A DNA stretch of 60,296 nucleotides from positions 1 to 60,296 of the forward strand of contig NZ_LIPQ01000034.1 in assembly GCF_001418135.1 (NCBI RefSeq). The letters are read 5' to 3'. The position numbers and the translations under genes were made by a program. Below, piece after piece: positions 41,706 to 50,156 of this stretch. The stretch's first letter is position 1. Each line of letters begins with the position of its first letter. The stretch comes from Streptomyces aureus. Its GTDB lineage: Bacteria > Actinomycetota > Actinomycetes > Streptomycetales > Streptomycetaceae. The notes beneath the pieces are model-generated. The model did no database searches, was not told the origin of the DNA, and saw only the letters and a program-made list of their open reading frames with translations.

Positions 41706-41719
41706 TGACAACGTTGTCT
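41706..41719. promoter_or_regulatory. LacI-type operator TGACAACGTTGTCT upstream of kinase-manA
   Basis: Identical over 14 bases to the site at 24395-24408 upstream of the mannanase. CCGGTTAAGT (41734-41743) lies next to it, so two regulator classes may meet here. Confidence 0.75.
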
Positions 41720-41743
41720 AGAGATAAACGGATCCGGTTAAGT

Positions 41744-42558
41744 CATATGGCGACGCAATCGGTGAAGGGGGGCCTCCCGCCGAACCGTCGTCCAGGCCGC
41801 GCACCACCCCCGTCGGCTTCACGCGGACGGAGGGCGGAGCCCAGGCAGTGGGGCACCGTCCGGCAGCCGGCCGCCGCGGTTCGGATCGCCACCGTCCGGC
41901 AGGGGCCGGGCAACCCCCATCCAGGCCCACACCGTCTTCCCGACCTCGAAGCGAGGCAGCCCCACGGCCTCAACCACTGCACGAACGTTTTCGAGTCCGG
42001 CCCTCGTTCGGCATCGGCGCACACCTCGAACGCCGACGCAGACACCTGAGGCCGTGGTACGCGCCCCGCACGGCAACGTCCGCGCGTCAACGCGCATCAG
42101 CAGGTGCAGATCCCGACGCCCCCTTCGGTGTGCTGGTCGGCGCAGGCCGCCACACGCGGAACCGACCAGGACGCCACGGCCTCCCTCGTCGCGGTGACCG
42201 CCGAGCCGAAGAGGCGACGCCGACCAGAACCTGCGGGCGCGGATGCCACCGCTCCCCGACGTGCGCTGCCGATACGTTTCCGGGCGGTCGCCCCAAGCTC
42301 CGCTGCGGCCTGACGGCCGACCAGACGCAAGCCGCCGCGCTGATGGCTGGCGAAGCGACCCGGCAATCGAGATCGTCTGCCGGACCGCGCCCCGTTCTGC
42401 GCGGAAGGCGCCACAGCCTGGGCACCCCAGGCGACGCAGGTCGCCGACCGTTGCAGTACGAGGTCCGGTGCTGCCCTGAGGTCCTCGCCGCGTTCTGACC
42501 GCGCGCCAGGAGTCCGACAGCGTCGGCACTGTCGGTCCCCGGTGTTAGCGTCGCCACC
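41744..42558. other. 815-bp stretch with no convincing gene
   Basis: All six frames give Arg/Pro/Ala-rich translations without motifs, ribosome sites or hydrophobic segments. It may be a decayed gene, but no family can be recognised. Promoters of the kinase operon (left) and of the gene at 42559 (right) must lie at its ends. Confidence 0.5.
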
Positions 42559-43092
42559 ATGGCGAACCGTTCGTACCTCTACTCCGCGGACTCAATGCCC
42601 AACGAGGCAGAGATCCCCAAGCAAGTCCGATGCATATCCGAACACAACTGGGACATCCCACTCGCGCACAAACTCATGGTGGGACGCCGAACGACGATCG
42701 TCCCGTCCATGATCTGGAACCCTCCCATCGGCATCGCCGCGGACTACGCCGCCGGGACGGCCCTGCTCCGCGACCTCCTGCACGCGGTCGGCAAGGGCCT
42801 GGAAGACGACGTCGAGTTCGCCGAATGCGTTGCCAGGACCACGGCCCACCTCGAGAAGCAGCAGGCGAAGTACTTCATCCTCGAAACCGGGGAGATCGTC
42901 TCGTTGTCGGATGACGATCCAGCAGCGAGCGTGCAGCGCCTGGCAACCCAGGACATCCCCGACGCCGTCGCCAACGCCGAAGCGGCGATCGCCAGCCAGA
43001 ACGACGCCTGGCTGGCCTCGCTCCGAACCGACTGGCAGAAACACTTCGCGTCCTTCTACAGCGAAGCGCTCTACTTCTCCTTCCCCACCTGA
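42559..43092 (+). CDS. Conserved hypothetical protein
   Basis: A 177-aa soluble acidic protein starting MANRSYLYSADSMPNEAEIP. The first third (VRCISEHNWDIPLAHKLMVG, then SMIWNPPIGIAADYAAGTAL) recalls a widespread uncharacterised bacterial family whose members begin MANRSYLY; the C-terminal half is helical and ends YFSFPT. No catalytic motif is seen. It stands alone, with a hairpin about 110 bp downstream. Confidence 0.75.
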   Translation: MANRSYLYSADSMPNEAEIPKQVRCISEHNWDIPLAHKLMVGRRTTIVPSMIWNPPIGIAADYAAGTALLRDLLHAVGKGLEDDVEFAECVARTTAHLEKQQAKYFILETGEIVSLSDDDPAASVQRLATQDIPDAVANAEAAIASQNDAWLASLRTDWQKHFASFYSEALYFSFPT

Positions 43093-43200
43093 CGAGACCC
43101 TCGGCCCGGTGCCGGGCGACAGCGGACCGACGCGAAGGACGCGACCTGGTGGTCCCGCTCGTCGTCGTCCGAGGCCCTGTGGTGAGCAGCTCTCCAGCTA

Positions 43201-43249
43201 CTCCCCCACCCCCGCTGGAGCAGCCCGGCCGCTCCAGCGCGGGGGGGAG
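43201..43249. terminator. Long imperfect hairpin
   Basis: CGCTGGAGC and GCTCCAGCG form the inner stem with a 9-nt loop, extended outward by CTCCCCC against GGGGGGGAG. A stable terminator between the hypothetical genes at 42559 and 43505. The rest of 43093-43504 shows no gene. Confidence 0.65.
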
Positions 43250-43504
43250 GGCTGCCGGGGCAAGGGGGCTGGGACGGCGACTCAGCCGGCTCAGCCGCTG
43301 GACACGTTCCAGCTGACAACCGCAGGCTGAGCCCGCCACCCCGGCCGCCGGCTCTCGCCGACCAACAAGCAAGAACGCCCATGACCGGGACGGGGCCTGA
43401 GCAGGGCCGGGCCCGACCGTGGGGACGGCCCGGTCCGCCGCCTTCCTCCGATCGGCCGGGGCCGATCGGAGCGCCGTGTCGTATCTCCGTGGTAACCATG
43501 TCCC

Positions 43505-43939
43505 ATGCGCCAGTTCCGTGACTTCAACCTCAAGCTACTCGTCATCGAGGAGCTCATGTACTGCCCCAGCCCCCTGCTCCCCGTCTACGACCTGCCCGCG
43601 CGGCTGGCCGAGCGGGGGATCGCCGACCCCGCTTCCTACGTCCTGGAGAACGGCCTCCACTCAGAGGTGCTGCCGCAGTCCCGGGCTCATTTCGAGGCCC
43701 TGGAAATCCCGGCCGAACTGCTCGCCCGCGTCGAGGAGCTGTGCTTCGACGCCGGGGCGGACGTCTTCCGGCACTGCGCCCCCGCCTGGGACGGCGAGGA
43801 CGACCTGTTCGACGTCCGCTCGCTCGAGGACCTCGCCCTGCTGCCCAACCTTCGGGAGGTCACCTTCGTGGAGGACGGCGTCCTGGCCGTGCCGGACGCG
43901 GCTGAGATCTTCGCCGCGCGCGGCATCGACACCGACTGA
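43505..43939 (+). CDS. Hypothetical protein, DUF6892-like
   Basis: A 144-aa acidic protein. The start MRQFRDFNLKLLVIEELMYC and the late LPNLREVTFVEDG strand resemble a family of small uncharacterised proteins (DUF6892-like) found beside polymorphic-toxin and immunity genes in other bacteria; the assignment is from memory of the pattern and is tentative. No signal peptide or TM. ATG 43505 lacks a clear ribosome site. Monocistronic. Confidence 0.65.
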   Translation: MRQFRDFNLKLLVIEELMYCPSPLLPVYDLPARLAERGIADPASYVLENGLHSEVLPQSRAHFEALEIPAELLARVEELCFDAGADVFRHCAPAWDGEDDLFDVRSLEDLALLPNLREVTFVEDGVLAVPDAAEIFAARGIDTD

Positions 43940-44428
43940 GCCCCCGCATCCGTTTCGCCGCCCGCCGCCGCGGCCGGGGCTTGCGGAGGCGGGCATGGCT
44001 GGAATCGCCAACAGGCAGGCCCCTCCAGGGCAGTCCGGTGCGGAACTTGGGGTGCAGTCGCTGCGGTTCCCGTGGCGCGGCATCGCCACCCGCTACGGCA
44101 AACGACCCGACCGCTACCTCGCCGCCATCACCCTCGCCGGCACCTCATCCGGCTCGACACATGAGCGACAAGACACCCCCTGGTGATCACGCTCGTCAGA
44201 GGCCCTGTCGGGAACAGCCATCGACCGGGCCCACCCAGGGCGTTTGCAGTGCGGACTCGCCTCGGTCCTGCCGAGGCCGGAACTTAGCTGTCGTACCCGC
44301 AGAGCACCGCGGGACTATAAATGTCGCGGCGGTCCTGGTTCAGGTCGGTGTGGCTGTCGCGGCCCTCACCAGGGTGGACACGGGCGGTGAAACGGCCGGC
44401 GGGCGGGGCGGCGCAGGGCCCGTTGACG
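43940..44428. other. Intergenic region with transposase scar
   Basis: 489 bp between genes pointing toward each other. Apart from the transposase tail (44060-44164) and a small CCTCGG/CCGAGG hairpin near 44262, nothing is recognised. Confidence 0.5.
44060..44164 (+). pseudogene. Transposase C-terminal tail
   Basis: FPWRGIATRYGKRPDRYLAA followed by ITLAGT is the typical C-terminal end of actinomycete IS5/IS4-type transposases. A one-base slip after GGCAC restores the usual ending LDT-stop at 44162-44164. About 35 codons remain. Confidence 0.7.
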
Positions 44429-45418
44429 TTACGGTTCGAGGTCGACGACCCCCTTGCCGCTCAGGATGTCCAGCGGCACGGAGACCTGGTCGTGCGTGAT
44501 CAGCCATTCGCCGCCGATCTTCCGGAAGCAGAAGGTGACCCGGACCCACATCCCGCCCGCCGCCGTCCCGTCGGGCAGCGTGCCGCTGAGGCGGCCGAAG
44601 CCGTGGGTGAAGGCCACGTCTTCGCCCACCGTGGGCATCAGGTCGCGCACCTCGTAGGTCACCTCCTGGAAGAACGTGAACACGTTCGCCCAGTTCTTGA
44701 GTTTCTCGTCAATCCCCACGTGCTGGAGCGGCGGATCGATGTCGAAGGAGACGACGTCCGTCGAGTAGAGCCGCCTCAGCCCCTCGAGGTCCTTCGCCTG
44801 GATCGCGTCGATGATCCCGTCGATGTGGCGGCCGATCGCGGCTTCGTCCGTCTCGCGCTGTGTGGGGGTGGATGGCCGTCCTTGCGTGCTCTGGGCGACG
44901 ACGTGATCCAGCAGTGTGTCGAGGGCGCTGACGTGGTGGGCGCCCGGCTTGAGTGTCGCGTGGTCCTCGAAGTCGGTGTGCAGGGACAGCGAGACCTGCG
45001 GGGTCACCGTCCCCATCTGGAGCAGCTCACACAGCGATCGCAGCTGCCGGGCAGCGCGGGCGCCGCCGCCGGCGCCGTAGGAGACGAACGCAACGGCCTT
45101 GTGGGTCCACTCCGCGTACAGGTAGTCGATCGCGTTCTTGAGCACGCCGGGGATGGAGGCGTTGTACTCGGGGGTGACCATGACGAATCCGTCGAAGCGG
45201 GCGATGGTGTCAGCCCATGTCCGGGTGTGCCCGTGCTGGTACCGCCCAGCGAGCGCGGGCAGCGGCTCGTCCAGATGCGGCAGCGGGTGGTCGAGCAGGT
45301 CGATCACCTCGAATGCGGCGTCGCCGCGGCGGGCCGCCCGCTCGTGGACCCACCGGGCGACCTGGTCGCCCTTGCGGCCGGGGCGGGTGCTGCCGACGAG
45401 TATTCCGATCCTGATCAT
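44429..45418 (-). CDS. NADPH-dependent FMN reductase fused to a SnoaL-like domain
   Basis: A 329-aa two-domain protein. Residues 1-~185 are a flavodoxin-fold NAD(P)H:FMN reductase: IGILVGSTRPGRKGDQVARW (phosphate loop), VMVTPEYNASIPGVLKNAID (FMN motif) and VSYGAGGGARAARQL. Residues ~200-329 are a SnoaL/NTF2-like domain (IDGIIDAIQAKDLEGLRRLY, FTHGFGRLSGTLPDG, WLITHDQVSVPLD). It would reduce flavin or a quinone-like substrate in the cytoplasm; the SnoaL part may bind a small aromatic. It is divergent from an ECF41-type sigma factor gene, and a matching promoter faces it, so it is the likely target gene of that sigma factor. Confidence 0.9.
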   Translation of the reverse strand: MIRIGILVGSTRPGRKGDQVARWVHERAARRGDAAFEVIDLLDHPLPHLDEPLPALAGRYQHGHTRTWADTIARFDGFVMVTPEYNASIPGVLKNAIDYLYAEWTHKAVAFVSYGAGGGARAARQLRSLCELLQMGTVTPQVSLSLHTDFEDHATLKPGAHHVSALDTLLDHVVAQSTQGRPSTPTQRETDEAAIGRHIDGIIDAIQAKDLEGLRRLYSTDVVSFDIDPPLQHVGIDEKLKNWANVFTFFQEVTYEVRDLMPTVGEDVAFTHGFGRLSGTLPDGTAAGGMWVRVTFCFRKIGGEWLITHDQVSVPLDILSGKGVVDLEP

Positions 45419-45477
45419 GGCCGTCTCCTGAGGTGTCCACCCGGGTTCTCCGGGCCGGTGGCGTCTCTGGGCGGTAC

Positions 45478-45502
45478 GACGAAACGACCCCGTGGAACGT
45501 CA
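45478..45502 (-). promoter_or_regulatory. ECF41-like promoter for the reductase-SnoaL gene
   Basis: On the minus strand, CCTGACG, 16 bp, CGTC, with the -10 about 60 bp from the start codon. The spacing and CGTC match the published ECF41 type (TGTCACA-N16-CGTC) in form. Confidence 0.55.
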
Positions 45503-45518
45503 GGAAACGTCGAAGACC

Positions 45519-45543
45519 TGACAATCGGACGTGCTGTCTCGTC
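45519..45543 (+). promoter_or_regulatory. ECF41-like promoter for the sigma factor gene
   Basis: CCTGACA, 16 bp, CGTC, ending 43 bp before the sigma ATG. It mirrors the promoter on the opposite strand, so one 66-bp segment carries two outward-facing sites of the same kind. Confidence 0.55.
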
Positions 45544-45586
45544 GGACCGCCGAGGGACGATCCGAGATCAGGGAGCCACCGGAACC

Positions 45587-46534
45587 ATGACCGAACGCGC
45601 GAAGTCACGGCACGACGAGTCCGACGCGGGCTTGGACGAGATCATCAGCGAGCGGCGGCGGCTGATCGGTCTCGCCTACCGGCTCCTCGGTTCCCTGGCC
45701 GAGGCCGAGGACGCGGTCCAGGAGACCTACACCCGCTGGTACGCCATGTCCCAACACCAGCAGGACGCCATCGAGTCCCCGGGCGCCTGGCTGACGACGG
45801 TCGCCACCCGCGTGTGCCTGGACCTCCTCGGTTCGGCGCGAGTCCGGCGCGAGCGGTACATGGGCGAATGGATCCCAGAGCCGTTGCCCGAGCGGACGGA
45901 CTGGATCAGCGGGCGCCCAGGCACCGCCGCGACCGATCCTGCGGACCCGGCCGACCGGGTCACACTCGACGAGTCGGTGAGCATGGCGTTTCTCGTCGCC
46001 CTCGAATCCATGACCCCGGCTCAGCGCGTCGCGCTCATCCTGCACGATGTCTTCGGCTACCCGTTCGCCGAGATCGCCGGGATGACCGGCCGCACCCCGG
46101 CGGCATGCCGCGAACTGGCCTCCTCCGCCCGGCGCCGCGTCCGCGGCTCCCTGCCCTCTGCGGCCCCGGCGGCCCATCAGGCCGGCCTCGTCAGGGACTT
46201 CAAGCAGGCGTGGGCCGCTCAGGACATCAACGCCCTCGTCCGACTCCTCGCCCCCGGCGCGACGTTCACGGCGGACGGCGGCGGCGTGGTCGCCGCCGCG
46301 CTCCACCCGATTGAGGGCGGCGAAGCGATCGCACACCACCTTACCGACCTCGCCGTCCGGGCGTCCGGCGGCCTGACGGTCCTGGAGCGCACGGTCAATG
46401 GCGGGGCCGGTCTGGTGATTGAGCACGGAGGCGTCACTGTGGCCGTGTACGCGTTCGGCGTCGCGGACGACCGGATCGCGCACATCTGGGCAGTGCGCAA
46501 CCCCGACAAACTCCGCCCGTGGACGGCGGGCTGA
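45587..46534 (+). CDS. ECF41-type RNA polymerase sigma factor (SigJ-like) with SnoaL domain
   Basis: A 315-aa extracytoplasmic-function sigma factor. Region 2 is RRLIGLAYRLLGSLAEAEDA then VQETYTRWY. Region 4 is LILHDVFGYPFAEIAGMTGR. ECF41 hallmarks are present: EWIPEPLP between the two regions, a C-terminal SnoaL-like extension (~195-315) with FTADGGG, and the ending RNPDKLRPW. In ECF41 proteins this extension, rather than an anti-sigma factor, controls activity. ATG 45587 follows GGGAG. No anti-sigma gene is adjacent, as expected. The divergent neighbour carries the same type of C-terminal domain. Confidence 0.92.
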   Translation: MTERAKSRHDESDAGLDEIISERRRLIGLAYRLLGSLAEAEDAVQETYTRWYAMSQHQQDAIESPGAWLTTVATRVCLDLLGSARVRRERYMGEWIPEPLPERTDWISGRPGTAATDPADPADRVTLDESVSMAFLVALESMTPAQRVALILHDVFGYPFAEIAGMTGRTPAACRELASSARRRVRGSLPSAAPAAHQAGLVRDFKQAWAAQDINALVRLLAPGATFTADGGGVVAAALHPIEGGEAIAHHLTDLAVRASGGLTVLERTVNGGAGLVIEHGGVTVAVYAFGVADDRIAHIWAVRNPDKLRPWTAG

Positions 46535-46560
46535 CCGGCTGGACTTTCAGTTCAGGCAGA

Positions 46561-47052
46561 TCAGTCCGCCGTCTCTCGGACGTCCTTTCCCTGCTCGGCG
46601 AACGCCTTGAAGTCCTGCATGTGCAGTTGTGACTGCTTGCGGAAGGTGCCGGGCATCAGAAGTGCCACCAGCTTCATCAGGAAGCCGCTGAACCGGTATT
46701 CGTTCTCGCTCTCCCAGAGCGTCGTTTCCGGGGTGGCTTCGGTCAGCCGGTCCCGCACAGCACTCCACATGCCCTCGCCGACGATCTCGCGGTCGAATTG
46801 AACGACGCTCGTTTTCGGGATCTCGCGCAGATCTGACGGTTCCCGACGCGTGATGGTCTCGGTGCACTCGAGCTGCCGCTGGCCCATCTGCATCACGACC
46901 CGCGACCTGGTTCCGAGCTGCCCGTGCTCCCCACTCAGCGGCTCGTGCAGCACCAGGCCCCGCAGCCATTTCGGCAGGTGTGCCGGATCGGCGAGCAGAC
47001 GGGCCACCTTCTCCCGCGGCAGGGCGATTTCGGTGGAGACGGTGTATTTCAT
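46561..47052 (-). CDS. SRPBCC-family protein (START/polyketide-cyclase-like fold)
   Basis: A 163-aa small ligand-binding protein beginning MKYTVSTEIALPREKVARLL. PAHLPKWLRGLVLHEPLSGE, LGTRSRVVMQMG and FDREIVGEGMWSAVRDRLTE follow the usual SRPBCC pattern of strand-helix-strands, with a long C-terminal helix around FSGFLMKLVALLMPGTFRKQ. ATG 47052 is preferred; 47061 and 47064 are close alternatives next to GAAGGA. The open frame extends upstream into a degraded, unrelated sequence and is not part of the gene. Converges with the sigma factor gene. Ligand unknown. Confidence 0.8.
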   Translation of the reverse strand: MKYTVSTEIALPREKVARLLADPAHLPKWLRGLVLHEPLSGEHGQLGTRSRVVMQMGQRQLECTETITRREPSDLREIPKTSVVQFDREIVGEGMWSAVRDRLTEATPETTLWESENEYRFSGFLMKLVALLMPGTFRKQSQLHMQDFKAFAEQGKDVRETAD

Positions 47053-47084
47053 GGTGCGCATCATTTCCTTCGGGACCACGTGCT

Positions 47085-47325
47085 TTTGTACTGCTCGTCG
47101 TGCTCGTCGGCTGAGGGCACTGCATTCCGTGTCCGTAAAGTAAAGGGTAGCGAGGTATTGGGCGAGTATCTCCAGTGCCTCTGCCTGTCGGCCCTGTTCG
47201 CCGAGCAGCCGCGCCCTCGCCCGCGCGCAAAACCACTCCCCATGGCTGGCCCAGTACTCCACTGCCTTGCCGCGCCTGCGGACGTGGACACGCTCTTCCG
47301 GCGCATCCGGTGGGACAGGAGCGTG
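47085..47325 (-). pseudogene. TPR-like protein fragment
   Basis: VEYWASHGEWFCARARARLL then GEQGRQAEALEILAQYLAT is a tetratricopeptide-like unit seen in large Streptomyces repeat proteins. Only about one and a half repeats remain, and sequence after LAT loses the pattern. No start codon or further repeats in frame. Remnant. Confidence 0.5.
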
Positions 47326-47551
47326 CTCGTCGCCCACGGGGCCGACATCCGTCTCCTTGAACGCGGTCAGGTGTGCGCGGCACTGCGCGCGGCGACGGAG
47401 ACGTCAAAGGGGAAGCGGTCCACTCGACGCCGCGATACTGAGGTACACGGGCCAGTATCTGCACGGCGCGACGGTTCCGGGGCGGATGCCCGATGCCGTC
47501 GACCCCGCGCTGCTGCCCGAGGTCATGCGGGTGATCGCCACTGCGGAGTAG
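47281..47551 (+). pseudogene. Frameshifted remnant of an unknown gene
   Basis: Two plausible coding frames join: VDTLFRRIRWDRSVLVAHGA with DIRLLERGQVCAALRAATE (about 47284-47405), then LDAAILRYTGQYLHGATVPG ending PALLPEVMRVIATAE and a stop at 47549-47551. Composition is normal protein, not shadow-like, so a broken gene is likely. It overlaps the minus-strand TPR fragment, so at least one of the two readings must be partial chance. Confidence 0.4.
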
Positions 47552-47626
47552 GCGTGCGCCGGGATGCGGATCTGCCGCGATCCGCGACGGGGAAACCGCG
47601 CCACGGACAGGCGCGACTGGGAGCGG

Positions 47627-48199
47627 ATGGAGACGACGGTCGCAGCCGCCGTACACCGTGTACATCCTGAGATCGTCGATGACGCGGTGCGTACCGTGAG
47701 CTTGCTGATGTGCTCGGAGGCCGCGGGCCGCTCCAGGAACACACCCTTGGAGGATGACGAGGAGGCAGCCGGCCACCGCGCCGACTTCGGCGGTAGCGCG
47801 AGGAAGACGGTCCTGTCGTTCACCGACGACAAGGGCGTCGAGAAGAAGTGGCTACGGGACGGTCCCCGCACTGCCACCGCGGAGTTCTGGGAGTTCGTCG
47901 GCGATCGCTCTGCCGCGGACAACGAGGTGTTCACCATCGAGGACGAGGAGATGGGCGAAGGGATTCAGCTCCACTTCTACGCGGACTCCATCGCCCGGAT
48001 CACGACGCTGCGCGAGGGTGAAGGCAGCTCGGATCCGGAGTACCGGGTCGAGTACAGCCTGGTCGACGGGATCGGCAGGTACCGGGAACTGGTGAGCGCC
48101 TTCGTCCGCGGCGGCTACGCCGCACTCGACCAGCACGGTCCCTGGATGTCGGATGTCGCCGAGTTCGAGCGCGCGCGTCGGCGACGCGACGCCCGGTAG
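47627..48199 (+). CDS. Hypothetical protein
   Basis: A 190-aa acidic soluble protein if started at ATG 47627 (METTVAAAVHRVHPEIVDDA), which has GGGAG a few bases upstream. ATG 47564 would add 21 Arg-rich residues that look non-coding. The sequence contains DKGVEKKWLRDGPRTATAEF and YRELVSAFVRGGYAALDQHG but no recognised motif or TM segment. Codon bias supports a real gene. Confidence 0.65.
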   Translation: METTVAAAVHRVHPEIVDDAVRTVSLLMCSEAAGRSRNTPLEDDEEAAGHRADFGGSARKTVLSFTDDKGVEKKWLRDGPRTATAEFWEFVGDRSAADNEVFTIEDEEMGEGIQLHFYADSIARITTLREGEGSSDPEYRVEYSLVDGIGRYRELVSAFVRGGYAALDQHGPWMSDVAEFERARRRRDAR

Positions 48200-48635
48200 T
48201 CCCAGCGGGAACCCGCGCACGCGTCGTCGGGAGAACCCGGGAAGAGCGGCAACGGGAGCCCGCGCACACCTGCACGAGCCCGCCCGGGATGACCGTGTGC
48301 GGCAGCGTTGGACCTCCCTGACGTTCGTCGTGCGGATCACCTCCGCCTCGTTCGGTCGACCGCCGCGACACCGGGGTGGACTCTTCGGGCGAGATCTGCG
48401 GCGAGCTGGTACGGCCCCGCCCCCGACGGCGCTCGTCAAGGCCGGAGCCGGTCAGGTCCCGTGGCGACCCCTCGCCGAGGGCCGTCCGACGGCGTCCGCC
48501 CGTACAGGGAGGTCGCCGTCGGTCCCGGTCAGAAGTCGTTCGGCCCGGGGACGGTCAGCACACGGCGCCTCCGCACACCGTCGCCGCCGTCCACGAGGCC
48601 GAAGCGGCTCAGCCCGGCTCCCCCGGTGTGCCGGG
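48200..48635. other. Intergenic region without a visible gene
   Basis: 436 bp between convergent genes. A long plus-strand open frame runs through it and on past 50157, but its translation here is Arg/Pro-rich and lacks a start with a ribosome site. Confidence 0.5.
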
Positions 48636-49763
48636 TCAGCGGCGGATGCCCGCGTACGCCGACGGGGAGATGCCGCCCTCCGCGCCCTGGGCGCCGCCGA
48701 CCGTCCAGACCCGGCCCGCCGCGTCGGTCGCGGCGCCGTAGAGGTACCCGGCTCCGCGCGGGTTCTCCGTGCGCTTGAGCAGGCCGTCGGGTCCGAGCGT
48801 CAGGACGTAGTTCCCCGCCGGGTTGACGTCGGAGTTCAGGGTCTCCCCCACGATCACCGGGCGGCCGGAGCCGTCGAAGGCGATGTCGAACAGCTGGCCC
48901 GTCTCGGCGGGCGCGCGAACGGTGGACCAGGCACGGCCGTCGAAACGCACGACGACGGGACGGCGCCACAGGTTCTCGTCCCGCATGTGCCCGACGGCCC
49001 AGATGTCGTTCGCCGACCGCCGCTCGACGCCGTCGAACATGGCACCGTCGAGCCCGCTCGGCAGCTTCTGCTTCGTCCACGACGTGCCGTCGAACCGCGA
49101 GACGCCGTCGCCGATGGCGAGGACGACCCCGCCGGGGCCCACCTCCAGCTGGGAGACCCAGGTGAGCCCGGTGTCGGCCGGCAGCCTGGTCCAGCCTCCG
49201 CTGCCGTCCGCCCTGCCGCGGAACAGGGCCGGCAGGTACTCGCCGGTCGCGTCGGTGTATCCGCCGTGCACCCAGACCGCACCACGCGCGTCCACGTCGA
49301 CGGCCGACAGCGACGTGCCGTCCGCCCCCTCCGGGAAGGGCAGCTCGACCGCGCTCCAGGCCTTGCCGTTCCAGTGCTGGAGCAGTGCACGCCCGCGGTC
49401 CCAATCGTCTTCGCCGACGGCTTCGTGGCGGGTGCCCACGGCCCACACCTGGTCGGGGGCGCCGACGGCGAGGTCCTCCAGGCGGCCGTGCTCGGCGGGC
49501 TGCGGGGGCGCCTGCCAGCGGGTGCCGGTCCAGCGCAGCGCGACCGGAGCGAAGGGCCTGGTGGTCGCGTCGTCGTGCTTGCCGACGGCCCAGGTCGCGC
49601 CGCCAGCGGTCTCGACGTCGAACAGCACGCTGCCGTTGCTGCCCGGCGGGCTGACGTTCCGCCAGTTCTGGGTATCCGCGGCGGCGGGTGCCGCGGCGAC
49701 GGCGACGAAGGAGGCCAGGCCGACGGCGACGGCGGTGGCCGCACGGGGCAGGGAAAGGTTCAT
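48636..49763 (-). CDS. Secreted beta-propeller-like protein
   Basis: A 375-aa exported protein. The signal peptide MNLSLPRAATAVAVGLASFV ends at a likely AAA site before DTQNW. The mature part repeats a ~50-residue unit with WAVG / WVHG / VLAIGDG signatures (GATWAVGKHDD, DQVWAVGTRHEA, GAVWVHGGYTD, NDIWAVGHMRDE, GRVWTVGGAQG), typical of beta-propeller blades. ATG 49763 has GAGGAA 8 nt upstream. No catalytic motif; a binding or scaffold role outside the cell is likely. Divergent from the histone-like gene across ~390 bp. Confidence 0.85.
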   Translation of the reverse strand: MNLSLPRAATAVAVGLASFVAVAAAPAAADTQNWRNVSPPGSNGSVLFDVETAGGATWAVGKHDDATTRPFAPVALRWTGTRWQAPPQPAEHGRLEDLAVGAPDQVWAVGTRHEAVGEDDWDRGRALLQHWNGKAWSAVELPFPEGADGTSLSAVDVDARGAVWVHGGYTDATGEYLPALFRGRADGSGGWTRLPADTGLTWVSQLEVGPGGVVLAIGDGVSRFDGTSWTKQKLPSGLDGAMFDGVERRSANDIWAVGHMRDENLWRRPVVVRFDGRAWSTVRAPAETGQLFDIAFDGSGRPVIVGETLNSDVNPAGNYVLTLGPDGLLKRTENPRGAGYLYGAATDAAGRVWTVGGAQGAEGGISPSAYAGIRR

Positions 49764-50156
49764 GACGGGATTCCTCGCAGGGAGTCGGATGTCGTACGTG
49801 CTCTCAACCCCTTTGACGCGCCGACCCACGGCAGATGTTTCACGATTCTTCGAAACAGCCGAGGGCCCAGCACGGCGCGAACACGGACCGCAAGTCCGTG
49901 CACCATCGCTCACAAGATCGTGCACGGCGGCGAAAGACGTCCTGTAGCAAGTCGAGGGGGCTCGCATGAACTTGATTCGGGAGCCGCGCTGCCGTCGCAC
50001 AGCCCCGCGCCATTGCAGAGACGCCGGGGAGAGTGTCTGCCCCAACGGACGGAAATGCGGCGTATCACCTCTGCACACCGCTCAGGAAGACGTACCCTGC
50101 ACAACAAACAGTCCGTGCCCGTTCCGCACGGTCCCCCTTCAGGCAAGGAGCCTTTC
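49764..50156. promoter_or_regulatory. Divergent promoter region with inverted repeat
   Basis: 393 bp with no gene. CCGTGCAC (49896-49903) and GTGCACGG (49920-49927) form an inverted repeat with a 16-nt spacer, a size suited to a dimeric regulator. AAGGAG at 50145 is the ribosome site of the next gene. Confidence 0.5.

Noticed and set aside
48153..50156. Long N-terminal extension of the histone-like gene
   Set aside because: The frame happens to lack stops, but the sequence is antisense to the secreted propeller gene. GTG 50157 has an AAGGAG ribosome site.
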